Source of the DNA: an uncultured Clostridia bacterium
Lineage (GTDB): Bacteria > Bacillota > Clostridia > Christensenellales > UBA1242
Assembly (NCBI GenBank): GCA_937925475.1
Contig: CALEWH010000022.1
Span: 1 to 64,000, forward strand
Length of the DNA stretch: 64,000 nt
Reading direction: 5' to 3'
In this document: positions 7,672 through 18,800 of the stretch, piece after piece
Layout of the letters: every line of letters begins with the position of its first letter
Position numbering within the stretch: the stretch's first letter is position 1
Notes under the pieces: model-generated
What the model was told of the DNA's origin: nothing
Database searches by the model: none
Seen by the model: only the letters and a program-made list of their open reading frames with translations
Program-made: the position numbers and the translations under genes

Positions 7672-7700
7672 ATTATACAACAACTTTGACTTTTTGTAAA
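7672..7700 (-). promoter_or_regulatory. Sigma-A-type promoter of the 259-residue protein gene
   Basis: TTTACA (7695-7700) and TATAAT (7672-7677) are 17 bases apart on the minus strand. The predicted transcription start lies about 20 bases before the ATG at 7644. Confidence 0.8.
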
Positions 7701-7794
7701 TACCCAATTTTTATATTTTTTGGCTTTTTTAAAGGGTTTTTTGTAAATCAGTTATGAAATAATAACTATCTAAAAATCACTAAAACAACTGTAT

Positions 7795-7945
7795 CAAATG
7801 CAGACATATAGATAGTTGGATAGCCCGACAGACGCTTAGGTGTCGGATAGTAAAATAATAGGTTCGTGAGATAGTCGGATAGTCAGGTAGTCGGATATCG
7901 GTTCGTGAAATAGTCAGGTGGTTGGATAGTAAGGTAGTCTGATTA
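7795..7945. repeat. Iterated GATAGTCGG-type short repeats between rpoC and the island
   Basis: This non-coding stretch is built from degenerate copies of GATAGTCGG/GGTAGTC-like words. They include a longer direct repeat, GGTTCGTGA followed by (A/G)ATAGTC, at 7861 and again at 7900. It lies immediately after the rpoC terminator and before the first island promoter. I see no coding potential. It may be a slippage-expanded tandem array. Confidence 0.7.
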
Positions 7946-7984
7946 AAAAGAAAAGAGAAAGAAAAAAGATGGTCACCCATCTTT
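7940..7984 (-). terminator. Intrinsic terminator of the rpoBC operon
   Basis: On the minus strand AAAGATGG (7984-7977) pairs with CCATCTTT (7972-7965) around a GTGA loop, followed by a long pyrimidine/T-rich run down to 7940. It begins 38 bases after the rpoC stop codon. Confidence 0.85.
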
Positions 7985-8021
7985 TCTCTTTTGCTAATAT
8001 TTATATACTCTCGGTAATGTT

Positions 8022-11000
8022 TTAGATTTCGTCAGTATTTTCTTCAAACAACTTAGCGGTTTCAGCATCCATATCAGCTTCTACTTTCATAGTTTCTTCG
8101 ACGCTAACAGGAGTAACTGCCTTAATTGCTTGATAACCAGTACCAGCAGGAATTTGTTTACCAATCATAAGGTTTTCTTTAAGACCTACAAGATTGTCGA
8201 CTTTTCCTTTGATAGCAGCGTCTGTCAATACTCTTGAAGTCTCTTGGAACGCAGCAGCGGCAAGGAAACTTGGGTTTGACAAAGCGGCCTTAGTGATACC
8301 TTGGACAAGACGCTTAGCAGTAGCAGGAACGCCACCTTCTTGCAAAACTCTCTCGTTTTCTTCTTCGTATTTGTAGTGGTCAACAATCTCACCCATTAAC
8401 AAGTTTGTGCTACCACTATCTTCGATACGAACATTTCTAAGCATTTGTCTAATGATAATTTCTACGTGTTTTGTATTTAGGTCAACACCTTGTGACGAGT
8501 ATGTCGACAAAATCTCTTGAAGTAGGTAGTTTTGAACATCTCTAATACCACGAGTACGCAAGATATCGCTTGGGTAGATACTACCTTCGGTAAGCACTGA
8601 TCCGGCTTCTACCATATCTCCATTCTTTACTTTAAGTTGGACACCATAAGGAATGATGTAGTGACCATCGCCTTCTGGGTTTTTAACAAATATTTCGTAG
8701 TATTTGCCACCGTCTTTGTTTTGGGCTTGAACTTCTTTAAGTTGAACCTTACCAGCAACTTCGGATACAGTCGCAACACCCTTTGGACGACGGGCTTCAA
8801 ATACTTCGGCAACACGAGGAAGACCTTGTGTAATATCGGCAGCATTGGCAACACCACCAGTGTGGAAGGTACGCATTGTAAGCTGAGTACCTGGCTCACC
8901 TATCGCTTGTGCGGCGATGATACCTACGGCTTCACCAATAGGAACTATGCGGTTTTCGCTCATGTTTTTACCATAGCATTTTGCACAAATACCGTTTTTG
9001 CTACGGCAAGTAAGTGCTGTACGGATTTCGACAGTAGTGATTCCGGCTTTCTCGACAGCGTCTGCCATTTCAGCAGTAACCATTGTGTCAGCAGGAACAA
9101 TAACTTTCTTTGTCTTAGGGTCAAGCACATCTTTTACAGTAAAACGACCTATAATGCGTTGTTTTAAGCTACATACAGGTGTACCTTCTTTGACGATTGC
9201 ACTTACAGCTAGACCTTTAACTTTCTCATTGTTGTTTTTAAAGCAGTCGTCTTCGGTGATGATTACTTCTTGGGCTACTGCTTCAAGTCTACGAGTAAGA
9301 TAACCAGAGTCAGCTGTCTTCAATACCTTATCGGCAAGACCTTTACGGCCACCACGAGAAGAAATAAAGTATTCTAGTGGTGTAAGACCGGTACGGAAGT
9401 TACTCTTAACCGGAATATCAACTTTACGACCAGATGTATTACTCATAAGACCACGCATACCGCAAAGTTGGAGTACTTGTCCGACATTACCACGCGCACC
9501 AGACTCAGCCATCATTCTAACTGGGTTTAGTGGATCCATTTGTTTTAATACTACGCCTTCAAGTTGTTTTGTAGCATCTTTCCAAAGCTTGATATTACGA
9601 TCTAGTTTTTCGTTTTCAGTGATAAATCCGCGTTTGTAATACTTCTCGTTTTCCAAAACTTGTGCTTCTGTGTCGGCTACAAGTTGTTTTTTAACTTCTG
9701 GAATCTTCATATCAAACACATTTATTGTGATAGCGCCGATTGTCGAGTACTTATAACCCATCTCTTTCACGTGGTCAAGCATTTTGACAGTTTCGGTTGT
9801 GCCAAGAGCATTAAAACATTGTTTGATGATGACATCAAGTTTTTTCTTGGTTACCAAGAAATCAATTTCATAGTCGCAAACTGTTTTTTCGTCAAGACGA
9901 TCTACAAATCCCATATTTTGTGGAATATTGGAGTTGAAAATAATCTTACCAACAGTTGTGTTTACATTTTTAGTAATAGTTTTGCCATCAAACTCAGCAC
10001 TGCGTCTTACAGTGATTGGAGATTGTATTTCCACAACCCCAGCCTTGTAAGCCATTATTGCTTCGTCTTCGTCTTTAAAGTGTTTGCCAGCACCCTTACC
10101 AGTTTCTTTAACATAAGTCAAATAATAACTACCAAGTACCATATCTTGTGTTGGAGTACAAATTGGGTCGCCAGTAGCTGGTTTTAAGATATTGTTGGAC
10201 GACAACATAAGTAGTCTTGCTTCGGCAATAGCCTCTGGGCTAAGCGGAACATGGACAGACATTTGGTCACCATCAAAGTCGGCGTTGAAGCCACCGCAAA
10301 CAAGTGGGTGAAGTTTGATAGCGCGACCTTCAACAAGCACTGGTTCGAAGGCTTGGATAGAAAGTCTATGAAGAGAAGGCGCACGGTTTAGCATAACAGG
10401 GTGGTCTACAATGACCTCTTCTAGTATATCCCAAACCACTGGTTTTTGGCTTTCAATCATACGTTTTGCAGCTTTAAAGTTAAGCGAAATATTGCGCTCA
10501 ACAAGTTTGTGCATAATAAATGGCTTAAATAGTTCGAGTGCCATCTCTTTTGGAAGTCCGCATTGATACATTTTAAGCTCTGGTCCTACGACGATAACCG
10601 AACGACCTGAGTAGTCAACACGCTTTCCTAGCAAGTTTTGTCTAAAACGACCTGGTTTGCCCTTCAAACTTGCAGTCAAACTTTTAAGTTCTCTTTGTTT
10701 TGGGCCTTGAACAGCTTTTCCGCGCTTGCCGTTTTCGATAAGCGCATCAACAGCTTCTTGCAACATACGCTTTTCGTTTCTTACAATAACTTCGGGAGCA
10801 CCGATAGAAATAAACTTTTTAAGACGATTGTTGCGGTTTATGATACGACGATAAAGGTCGTTGATGTCAGATGTGGCAAAACGACCACCGTCAAGTTGGA
10901 TCATTGGACGAGTGTCAGGTGGTGTAACTGGAATTACATCCATAACCATCCACTCAGGTTTGTTTCCGCTTCTACGGAAACTTTCTAGTATTTCTAGTCT

Positions 11001-11627
11001 TTTTGTAAGTTTAACTTTCTTTTGACCTTTGTTTTTGTCACAAAGTTCTCTAAGTTCGGCACATTCTTTCTCTACATCAATTTCGGATAGTAGTTCCTTA
11101 ATTGCTTCACCGCCCATACCTGCTTTAAAGCCTTGATCAGCGTATTTTTCCATCGCTTCACGATACTCGGCATCGGTGATGATTTGATATTTTTGTAGTC
11201 CCGAATTGGCTGGATTGATTACAACATAACTTACATAGTATACGACTTTTTCAAGTTGTTTTGCATTAAGATTGATTAGGGTTCCGATACGGCTTGGAAT
11301 AGATTGCATAAACCAAATGTGTGCAACCGGAGTCGCAAGTTCGATATGACCCATACGCTCACGCCTTACGCTCGATTTAGTAACCTCTACTCCACATTTG
11401 TCGCATATTACGCCTTTGTGACGAATGCGTTTGTATTTTCCGCAGTGACACTCCCAGTTTTTCTTAGGTCCAAATATTCTTTCGCAAAGAAGACCGCCAA
11501 TTTCTGGCTTGTGAGTACGATAGTTGATGGTTTCGGATTTAGTAACTTCACCATAACTCCACTCTCTTATCTTCTCGGGAGATGCAATTCCTAGTCTGAT
11601 TGATGCTAAGTTATTTAATTCAAACAT
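8022..11627 (-). CDS. rpoC: DNA-directed RNA polymerase subunit beta'
   Basis: This is the largest RNA polymerase subunit, which carries the catalytic magnesium. The 1201-residue length is normal for Firmicutes. Visible landmarks are the N-terminal zinc-binding cysteines in [19 protein letters not shown] (about residues 58-76), the clamp/lid sequences, the catalytic NADFDGDQM and the second zinc site [13 protein letters not shown]. The bridge and trigger-helix region [16 protein letters not shown] is also present. A GGGAGG ribosome binding site lies in the 14-base gap after rpoB, so the two genes are one operon. A terminator follows the stop codon. It ends in an acidic tail (EENTDEI). Confidence 0.99.
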   Translation of the reverse strand: MFELNNLASIRLGIASPEKIREWSYGEVTKSETINYRTHKPEIGGLLCERIFGPKKNWECHCGKYKRIRHKGVICDKCGVEVTKSSVRRERMGHIELATPVAHIWFMQSIPSRIGTLINLNAKQLEKVVYYVSYVVINPANSGLQKYQIITDAEYREAMEKYADQGFKAGMGGEAIKELLSEIDVEKECAELRELCDKNKGQKKVKLTKRLEILESFRRSGNKPEWMVMDVIPVTPPDTRPMIQLDGGRFATSDINDLYRRIINRNNRLKKFISIGAPEVIVRNEKRMLQEAVDALIENGKRGKAVQGPKQRELKSLTASLKGKPGRFRQNLLGKRVDYSGRSVIVVGPELKMYQCGLPKEMALELFKPFIMHKLVERNISLNFKAAKRMIESQKPVVWDILEEVIVDHPVMLNRAPSLHRLSIQAFEPVLVEGRAIKLHPLVCGGFNADFDGDQMSVHVPLSPEAIAEARLLMLSSNNILKPATGDPICTPTQDMVLGSYYLTYVKETGKGAGKHFKDEDEAIMAYKAGVVEIQSPITVRRSAEFDGKTITKNVNTTVGKIIFNSNIPQNMGFVDRLDEKTVCDYEIDFLVTKKKLDVIIKQCFNALGTTETVKMLDHVKEMGYKYSTIGAITINVFDMKIPEVKKQLVADTEAQVLENEKYYKRGFITENEKLDRNIKLWKDATKQLEGVVLKQMDPLNPVRMMAESGARGNVGQVLQLCGMRGLMSNTSGRKVDIPVKSNFRTGLTPLEYFISSRGGRKGLADKVLKTADSGYLTRRLEAVAQEVIITEDDCFKNNNEKVKGLAVSAIVKEGTPVCSLKQRIIGRFTVKDVLDPKTKKVIVPADTMVTAEMADAVEKAGITTVEIRTALTCRSKNGICAKCYGKNMSENRIVPIGEAVGIIAAQAIGEPGTQLTMRTFHTGGVANAADITQGLPRVAEVFEARRPKGVATVSEVAGKVQLKEVQAQNKDGGKYYEIFVKNPEGDGHYIIPYGVQLKVKNGDMVEAGSVLTEGSIYPSDILRTRGIRDVQNYLLQEILSTYSSQGVDLNTKHVEIIIRQMLRNVRIEDSGSTNLLMGEIVDHYKYEEENERVLQEGGVPATAKRLVQGITKAALSNPSFLAAAAFQETSRVLTDAAIKGKVDNLVGLKENLMIGKQIPAGTGYQAIKAVTPVSVEETMKVEADMDAETAKLFEENTDEI

Positions 11628-11641
11628 ATTTTTTACCTCCC

Positions 11642-14600
11642 TTATTCTTCCCCGTTGTCGTCTGAGTCGTCAAAGTCATCAAACAACGACTCTTCGTCAA
11701 ATATTCCGTCAAAGTCTTCATTGGACTCATAGTCTTGCTCAACATTTTTGTCGTCATCAAATTCAAGTGCCAAGTCATCGACTTTTTCTCTGCCCTTAGT
11801 TACATTGGCAAATGTTTCGACCATATCATTGTTAAGGTCGCTTAGATTAAACTCTTGGTTGTTTTTAGTAAGTAGTCTTACATCAAGTCCAAGACCTTGC
11901 AATTCTTTAATAAGTACCTTAAAGGACTCAGGAATTGAAGGTTGTGGTAGTTGAGTTCCTTCAACAATGGCTTTGTAAGTCGCAAGTCTTCCTTCGACAT
12001 CATCGGATTTGACTGTCATCATCTCTTGCAACAACTTACTTGCACCATACGCTTCAAGTGCCCAAACTTCCATTTCACCAAATCTTTGACCACCAAACAT
12101 TGCTTTACCACCAAGTGGTTGTTGGGTGACATATGCATAAGGACCTGTGCTACGAGCGTGCATTTTATCGTTGACCATGTGTTCTAGTTTGATATAGTAC
12201 ATATATCCGACAGTAACAGGGTTTTCAAAAGGCTCGCCTGTACGACCATCATATAGTTGGATTTTACCATTCTCTGGGAATCCGTTTTGTTTTAACAATT
12301 CTTGAATATCGTTTTCTTTTACACCATCAAATACTGGGGTTGCTATTCGGATACCAAGCGCCTTAGCAACAAGTCCAAGGTGAACTTCAAGCACTTGTCC
12401 GACGTTCATACGGCTAGGAATACCAAGTGGATTTAGAACGATATCAATAGGTTGGCCATTAGCCATAAATGGCATATCGGCTTCTGGCAAAATGCGCGAA
12501 ACAATACCTTTGTTTCCGTGACGACCTGCCATTTTGTCACCGACGCTAATTTTACGCTTTTGAGCGATAGTAACTTTAACCATTTGGTTTACGCCAGTTT
12601 CAAGTTCGTCTTTATTCTTTCTAGAAAATACTTGAACATCTACTACTACACCACTAATTCCGTGTGGAACTCTAAGTGATGTGTCTTTTACATCTCTTGC
12701 TTTCTCACCAAAAATGGCTCTAAGAAGGCGTTCTTCAGGAGTAGGCTCGGTCTCGCCCTTAGGAGTAACTTTACCTACCAAGATGTCGCCTGGCTTAACT
12801 TCTGCACCGATACGAATAATACCATTTGCATCCAAGTTTTTAAGAACATCTTCGCCAAGATTTGGGATATCACGAGTAAACTCTTCGTCACCAAGTTTTG
12901 TGCTACGACATTTTACTTCTTCTTCTTTAAGCGAAATAGATGTGTATACATCTTCTTTTACAAGTCTTTCACTAATAAGTACGGCGTCCTCGTAGTTGTA
13001 ACCTTCCCAGTTCATAAATGCGATTAGCATATTTTTACCAAGAGCAAGTTCGCCACCAGATGTGCTATATCCGTCCGCTAGGGTCTCGCCTTTCTTAACT
13101 TTTTGTCCGGCTTTAACGATAGTTTTTTGGTTTACACAGCTATCTTGGTTTGTCTTTTTAAACTTAATAAGTTCGTACTCATCTACTGTTCCATCGTCAG
13201 TAACAACTTCGATTCTGTCAGCATCAGCAAATTTTACTGTACCAGCATTTTTAGCGCATATGATTGCACCGTTGTCTTTTGCTATACGATACTCAACCCC
13301 TGTACCTACAAGGCTTGGTTCGGTTGTGATTAGAGGCACTGCTTGGCGTTGCATGTTTGCACCCATTAGCGCACGCGCTGTATCGTCGTTTTCTAGGAAT
13401 GGGATAAGTGATGTAGGAACAGAAATAAGTTGACCTGGGGCTACATCCATATAGTCTACCATATCCTTAGATACTTCAACGATTGTGTCCATATAACGAC
13501 AAGTGATACGGTCGTTTTTAAAACTTCCGTCGGCATTTAGTGGCTCAGTGGCTTGTGCAATATAACAATTTTCGTCTTCGTCAGCCATCAAGTATACTAC
13601 ATCAGTAGTAACAATGCCTTTTTCTTTATTGATTACACGATATGCGGTTTCGATAAATCCATATTCGTCGATTCGAGCATAACCCGAAAGCGAGTTGATA
13701 AGACCGATGTTGCCACCTTCTGGTGTTTCGATAACGCAGATACGGCCATAGTGACTGTGGTGAATATCTCTGACCTCGTCAGTTGCGCGGTCTTTCTTGA
13801 TTCCGCCTGGACCTACCGCACTCAAACGACGCTTTTGAGCAAGCGACGAAAGCGGGTTCATTTCGTCCATAAGTTGTGATAGTTGGTGACCTGCCAAAAA
13901 GTCCTTAAATGCGCGGTTTACTGGGCGTGCATTAACTACTTGCGCAGGTGTAATTTCGTTTAGATCATGTGATTGAAGTGTTTCTTTGACAGCATTTGAA
14001 AGTTTTGAAAGTCCGCTTCTAAATGCGTCTTGCAACAACTCACCTGCTCCTTTGATACGACGATTGCATAGGTGGTCGACATTGTCTACATATCCGATGC
14101 CAGCGTTCAAGTCCAAGAAATATGATACTGTCGCCAAAATATCATCAATAGTAAGAGTGCTTCCTACTAGATTGTCAACATTGTTTTTGATTGCTTCAAT
14201 GCGTTCTTCTTTTGTCTTGTACTCTTTAAGGATTTCAGCAAGAACTGGATAGTATACACTGTGATTGATGCCAAGTTCTTTTTCGTTGCATTTGATAACT
14301 TCGCTAAGCACTACACGATTGTTTCCGTACATTTTGTGTTTTTTGCCGTTTACATCGTATACCCAAACCTCATTGATTCCGTTTGATTGGATTTCAAGAG
14401 CTTTTTCTTTGCTAATGACCTCGCCTTCTTTTACAAGAACGGTCTTTTTATTAATTATATCTTCGGCAGCAGTAAGACCAACTAGACGATTGTAAAATCC
14501 TAGTTTTTTGTCAATCTTGTATCTACCTACATCGCCCAAATTGTAGTATTGGGTCGAGAAAAATTGAGAGAATATAAATTGTTTTGTTGCCTCAGCATTA

Positions 14601-15352
14601 GGAATTTCGCTTGGACGAGTCTTACGGCTAAGTTCCATCAAAGCGTCGTGTTGGGTCTCAAAACCATCGTGGTCAAGAGTGGCTTTCATAATTTCGTTGT
14701 CGCCAAGAGCAGACAAAATTTGCTCGCGTGTAAGTCCAAAACACTTTAAGAAGATACCAAGAGAAATCTTGCCACCTTTATCTAGTGCAACACGCAAAAA
14801 GTTTGGGTCCTTTTCTTTTTGTTCGATTTCAAGCCAGCTACCACGTTTTGGGCTTAGAGTCGACGAGAAAAGTTCGCGACCGGTTTTGTCGATTGTTTTA
14901 CTATAATATACACTTGGGCTCTTTACGATTTGAGATACTACTACACGCTCAATTCCGTTAAAGATAAATGTACCCTCTTCTGTCATGTATGGTACATCAC
15001 CCAAAAATACTTCACTTTCTATTACTTCGCCAGTTTCCTTGATTACAAGTCTAACCTTACATTTTAATGCAATAGTGTAGTTTGCACCTTTGCGTTTGGT
15101 TTCGGCTTTGCTAAGCTTTGGGCGTTCTTCCAAAGTGTAGTCAAGAAAATGTACTTCGGCTTTACCAGCATAATCTGTGATTGGTGAAAACTCCGCTAGT
15201 GCTTCGCCTATGCCCTCCTTCAAAAACTTATAGTACGAATCTTTTTGTACTTCAAGCATATATGGAATTTCGAGTACTTCTTTAGTCTTGCTAAAATTGT
15301 ATCTTACATTGTTTCCATATTTTACTTTCTTAACGGTTTGCATATCAAGCAT
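11642..15352 (-). CDS. rpoB: DNA-directed RNA polymerase subunit beta, with Gln at the His526 position
   Basis: This is the second largest RNA polymerase subunit, 1236 residues. The rifampicin-binding region reads [19 protein letters not shown] (residues about 491-509) where the common sequence is SQFMDQTNPLAELTHKRRL. Codon 506 (13835-13837) is CAA, so glutamine replaces the histidine numbered 526 in E. coli, the commonest site of rifampicin resistance after Ser531. Phe514 is Leu and Leu533 is Val, while Ser531 and Asp516 are kept. The [13 protein letters not shown] and [15 protein letters not shown] motifs are intact. The C-terminal 60 residues are strongly acidic. It has its own promoter at 15523-15551 and a leader of about 160 nt, with no rplKAJL genes next to it. 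Confidence 0.99.
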   Translation of the reverse strand: MLDMQTVKKVKYGNNVRYNFSKTKEVLEIPYMLEVQKDSYYKFLKEGIGEALAEFSPITDYAGKAEVHFLDYTLEERPKLSKAETKRKGANYTIALKCKVRLVIKETGEVIESEVFLGDVPYMTEEGTFIFNGIERVVVSQIVKSPSVYYSKTIDKTGRELFSSTLSPKRGSWLEIEQKEKDPNFLRVALDKGGKISLGIFLKCFGLTREQILSALGDNEIMKATLDHDGFETQHDALMELSRKTRPSEIPNAEATKQFIFSQFFSTQYYNLGDVGRYKIDKKLGFYNRLVGLTAAEDIINKKTVLVKEGEVISKEKALEIQSNGINEVWVYDVNGKKHKMYGNNRVVLSEVIKCNEKELGINHSVYYPVLAEILKEYKTKEERIEAIKNNVDNLVGSTLTIDDILATVSYFLDLNAGIGYVDNVDHLCNRRIKGAGELLQDAFRSGLSKLSNAVKETLQSHDLNEITPAQVVNARPVNRAFKDFLAGHQLSQLMDEMNPLSSLAQKRRLSAVGPGGIKKDRATDEVRDIHHSHYGRICVIETPEGGNIGLINSLSGYARIDEYGFIETAYRVINKEKGIVTTDVVYLMADEDENCYIAQATEPLNADGSFKNDRITCRYMDTIVEVSKDMVDYMDVAPGQLISVPTSLIPFLENDDTARALMGANMQRQAVPLITTEPSLVGTGVEYRIAKDNGAIICAKNAGTVKFADADRIEVVTDDGTVDEYELIKFKKTNQDSCVNQKTIVKAGQKVKKGETLADGYSTSGGELALGKNMLIAFMNWEGYNYEDAVLISERLVKEDVYTSISLKEEEVKCRSTKLGDEEFTRDIPNLGEDVLKNLDANGIIRIGAEVKPGDILVGKVTPKGETEPTPEERLLRAIFGEKARDVKDTSLRVPHGISGVVVDVQVFSRKNKDELETGVNQMVKVTIAQKRKISVGDKMAGRHGNKGIVSRILPEADMPFMANGQPIDIVLNPLGIPSRMNVGQVLEVHLGLVAKALGIRIATPVFDGVKENDIQELLKQNGFPENGKIQLYDGRTGEPFENPVTVGYMYYIKLEHMVNDKMHARSTGPYAYVTQQPLGGKAMFGGQRFGEMEVWALEAYGASKLLQEMMTVKSDDVEGRLATYKAIVEGTQLPQPSIPESFKVLIKELQGLGLDVRLLTKNNQEFNLSDLNNDMVETFANVTKGREKVDDLALEFDDDKNVEQDYESNEDFDGIFDEESLFDDFDDSDDNGEE

Positions 15353-15522
15353 TTCGTCTTTCTCCTTAAAATAATTTTACCTGTAAGCCTAAGAGTGCCA
15401 AAAAATCCCCTTACCACCCAATTTTTCGTTATTTTGGGTTGTAACAGAGATTTTTTCATTAAATTTTATAAATTAAAATATAAACATTTAGACACACTTC
15501 TAAATAATACTATGCGACTACG

Positions 15523-15551
15523 AGTATACCATACTAAAAACTACCTGTCAA
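15523..15551 (-). promoter_or_regulatory. Sigma-A-type promoter of rpoBC
   Basis: TTGACA (15546-15551) and TATACT (15523-15528) are 17 bases apart on the minus strand. The leader before rpoB (about 160 nt) contains a six-pair hairpin (15499-15504 with 15487-15492) and an ACCCAA/TTGGGT hairpin (15434-15439 with 15416-15421). Both are too weak to interpret. Positions 15552-15671, farther upstream, show nothing recognisable. Confidence 0.85.
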
Positions 15552-15671
15552 CACATAATTGGCCCCAACTCAAATATTTTTCAAATAAGTTGTTGTATCT
15601 TCCCACCCCTATCCCGCTTCTATATTCCATCTCACAAACATTATTTACGATCAACATCTCATTTTACCAAC

Positions 15672-15830
15672 ATAGTTTACAACCTTATTTTACTAATGTA
15701 GTATCAAGATTATTTGACTAATATAGTTTATAATAATTAAACCATTATATTTTATAATTTCATTAGAAAAATATAGTTTACAATTTTATTATGGGAATAT
15801 AGTTTACAATTTCCTTAAAAGAATATGATT
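15672..15830. repeat. Degenerate 25-26 bp AT-rich tandem repeat
   Basis: The word ATAGTTTACA with an AT-rich remainder recurs at about 15672, 15697 (diverged), 15723, 15747 (diverged), 15773 and 15799, with a last partial copy near 15823. The period is 25-26 bases. It lies between the rpoB promoter and the terminator of the giant gene at 15869. No ORF fits it. Confidence 0.65.
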
Positions 15831-15832
15831 GT

Positions 15833-15863
15833 AAAAAAAGAAAGGCTCCCGCCTTTCTTTTTT
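15833..15863 (-). terminator. Intrinsic terminator of the first giant gene
   Basis: A near-perfect stem (AAAAAAGAAAGGC with GCCTTTCTTTTTT, closed by a GGGA-type loop) ends in a T-run on the minus strand. It starts six bases after the stop codon. The A/T symmetry would also let it work on the plus strand. Confidence 0.9.
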
Positions 15864-15868
15864 AGAAC

Positions 15869-18800
15869 TTATTGTTTCCCAGCAATTTTTATCCTTAATT
15901 GAAATTCATTATCCACTAAACAATAAGTTAAAGCACTCACTTTTTTGAATCTTTTATAAGTTCCACCTTCTTTTACTTCTATAACAGAAGTACCATCAAT
16001 GGTGGTTACATATTTTACATCATTCCAAACATATCTTTCAAGATTAGTATCAACCCAATTATTACCTGTATAGTAACTTTCTCGACTTGTATTTTTTGTA
16101 TGTACAGCATTAATAAATTCACTAATAAGTCCCATATGCATAAAGTTTGTATGTGATTTTTGAATATCTTTGTTGCATAGTAAATCTTTAACATTTGTCA
16201 ATAATACATTAACAGATCTCACCTCACGGCTCAATAAGTCTATATATGGCCGAGTTCCGTTAGTAATATGAACTAAATTATAACTAAAACCTACACTTAT
16301 ACGATCATATCCATTTTCACCAAATTGCTTCTCTACATCATTCATAAAGGATTGATATGTAGGAATGCGTTGAGTCTTATCAACATAGTAAGACCACTCA
16401 ATAACTAGTGCGCCATATGTCCATTCTCGATCACCAAGTTTTTCTTCCATATAAGCCCAATGAGTAAATCTATCCAATAACACATTGCTGACTCTAGAAC
16501 TATTCACTAGTGATACATTATCTTGTATATTGTCATAACCATATAATGTACCAATGTAGGCTTTTAGCAAACTTCCATTGTATCCACGAGCAGAAGAAAA
16601 GAAATTGTTAATATTGTTATAAGATGACAGATCTGGCACACTTCTCGCACCTGTTTCATCTGCGTTATTGTATGTTGTAACACTGCTTACACCAAAAGTA
16701 CTTAAAAATATGCCGTAATTATTATTAATTCCACTTGCATCATTATTCGGATCTGTATTAGCTTCATCATATGTTTGACTAGTTCCAGAAGTAGGACCAA
16801 ACCAAGTATTGTATTTATTAACATTACTTATCGAAAATGATCTAGCGTATCCTGCTTTATATTGATTAGCCCAATTGATAGGACCATAATTGACAGTAGC
16901 AAAACTATAATTACTTGCTCGCTTACCCATGGCCATATTTTTAGCGTTTTTTATTGAAGTAGTAACCACAGAATATTCAGACTTGCTAGCCCATCTATTG
17001 TCTGCTGATAGTTTGCCATCAGAGTCATACTTTCCAAACCAACCTTCGTCTTGATCATATTTTTTTACACTTTCAAGTGTTACATTATTCACTTGATTAA
17101 CTTGCTCGCTACTACTTGCCATAATAAACTTAGGAGTTGCAACCTCAGCGTGGAATACTTTATCACAACCCCAAGCATGAATTTCATTAATATCTACTTT
17201 TAGGCTAACTTTTGTCATACAACCCATAGTACATTTGTATTTACCTGTAAGATAATTATTAATGTCAAACTTTCCTATCAATCCACCTATATATTCACTA
17301 CCTTTAATAGTCGAGTTGCTTACGATATTGGATGTGATATTAGTTAAATTTACATCAGAAGGTGTAGTCTCATATTTTGTAGTATCGTTGTATCTACCTA
17401 TTAATCCACCTACATTGTTTGTTGTTGCATCAATCACACAATACTCTACAATACAATTGTTTACAACACAATTATCACTTATTGTTCCTCTTTGGTTATT
17501 AGTTTGTGTTGTGTATCCTATAATGCCACCGACATTACTTCTACCTCTTATTTTAGACATAAATGTGAAAGTATTATTATTTTGTATATAAGTAGTTTGT
17601 GTAATTTTACAAGACTCAATGCTTGTCTTGATTGCAGTACCAGCGATTCCACCAATCTTATCATAATATGGTGTCCTAACCGATTCTATAGTAATGCCTA
17701 TAAGTGATATATTTTCTATTTTCATTAGATCAGCATAGCCTGCTACACCACCCAAATTGGCATCCTCATTTACAGAGTTGATATTTGTAATTATTGTATG
17801 AGGTTTGGCGCCAGTTTTATTATTTCTTATACTTTTTACTTCACCAAAACGAATTTTTACATTTACGCCATATCCTACTACACCGCCTAGATATGCGCTA
17901 CCAGAAATTTGTTTTTGTACTACAAATGGATTGTCACTTGTTCCACGGATTTCAATGTTATCCTTAGTATTAGTTGTAGCATAACCCACTATGCCACCTA
18001 CATAGTTTGTTCCAGAAACACTAGATATTGTAGTTCCATTGATAGTTACACCATCACTATCCACATATGTCAAAACATTACAATTTATCATTAATAATGT
18101 GCTAGATCCAAGTTCGGCACGACCTATTAATCCACCAACATAGTTTGTTCCACTAACATCAATATACGAAGTGACATTTTCAATTCTACAAGAAACAGTT
18201 GATGAAGGTCTAATTGCCCCTACTAGCGCTCCAACATATAAATTACCGTGTAATCCATAACCTTGTGATTGGCCATCCTTTTGACTAATTTTAAGGTTTT
18301 TTGCAATTAACTTTTCGGCATATCCTATTAGTCCTACATAGTCTTGATTTATTGTATATTTTTTGTTAAATTGTATTGTTTTTACACCATCGCCTTGGAT
18401 TGTCCCTTTAAATTTGAAAGATGAACTTCCTATTGGAGTATATGTATCACCTAAGGTGATATTGTCTTTCAAAATTATTGAAAGTTCTTGATCCACATGT
18501 CTATAAGTCCAATAATCAGCTACATATTGAAGACCTCTTGGCTCATAGACATCAAAATTTTTTAAACTATATGGAGTAATCACAACATTGGTTTCATCAA
18601 TAACCATAACACCATTTGCACTAGCATTATAGTGTTCTATCAAATAGTCGGCATCTTCAAGTCTATAGTTACTTTTTAATATACTAATATTATTTTGTAC
18701 TAGTTTGTAATAGTATAATTGATAAGCTAAACTATTTATGGTTCCGGTTTCACTATACTTTTCCCAAGCCGAAGATGTGCTCATACTCAATTCATTAATC

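Noticed and set aside
7795..7945. CRISPR array
   Set aside because: The words are 8-10 bases, degenerate and lack unique spacers of constant length.
8637..14906. Several plus-strand ORFs of 60-176 codons across rpoB and rpoC
   Set aside because: They are shadows of conserved minus-strand polymerase genes, lack ribosome binding sites and have cysteine- and phenylalanine-rich antisense compositions.
15245..15721. 158-codon plus-strand ORF covering the rpoB promoter
   Set aside because: It overlaps the rpoB promoter, leader and AT-rich repeats, with no start signal.
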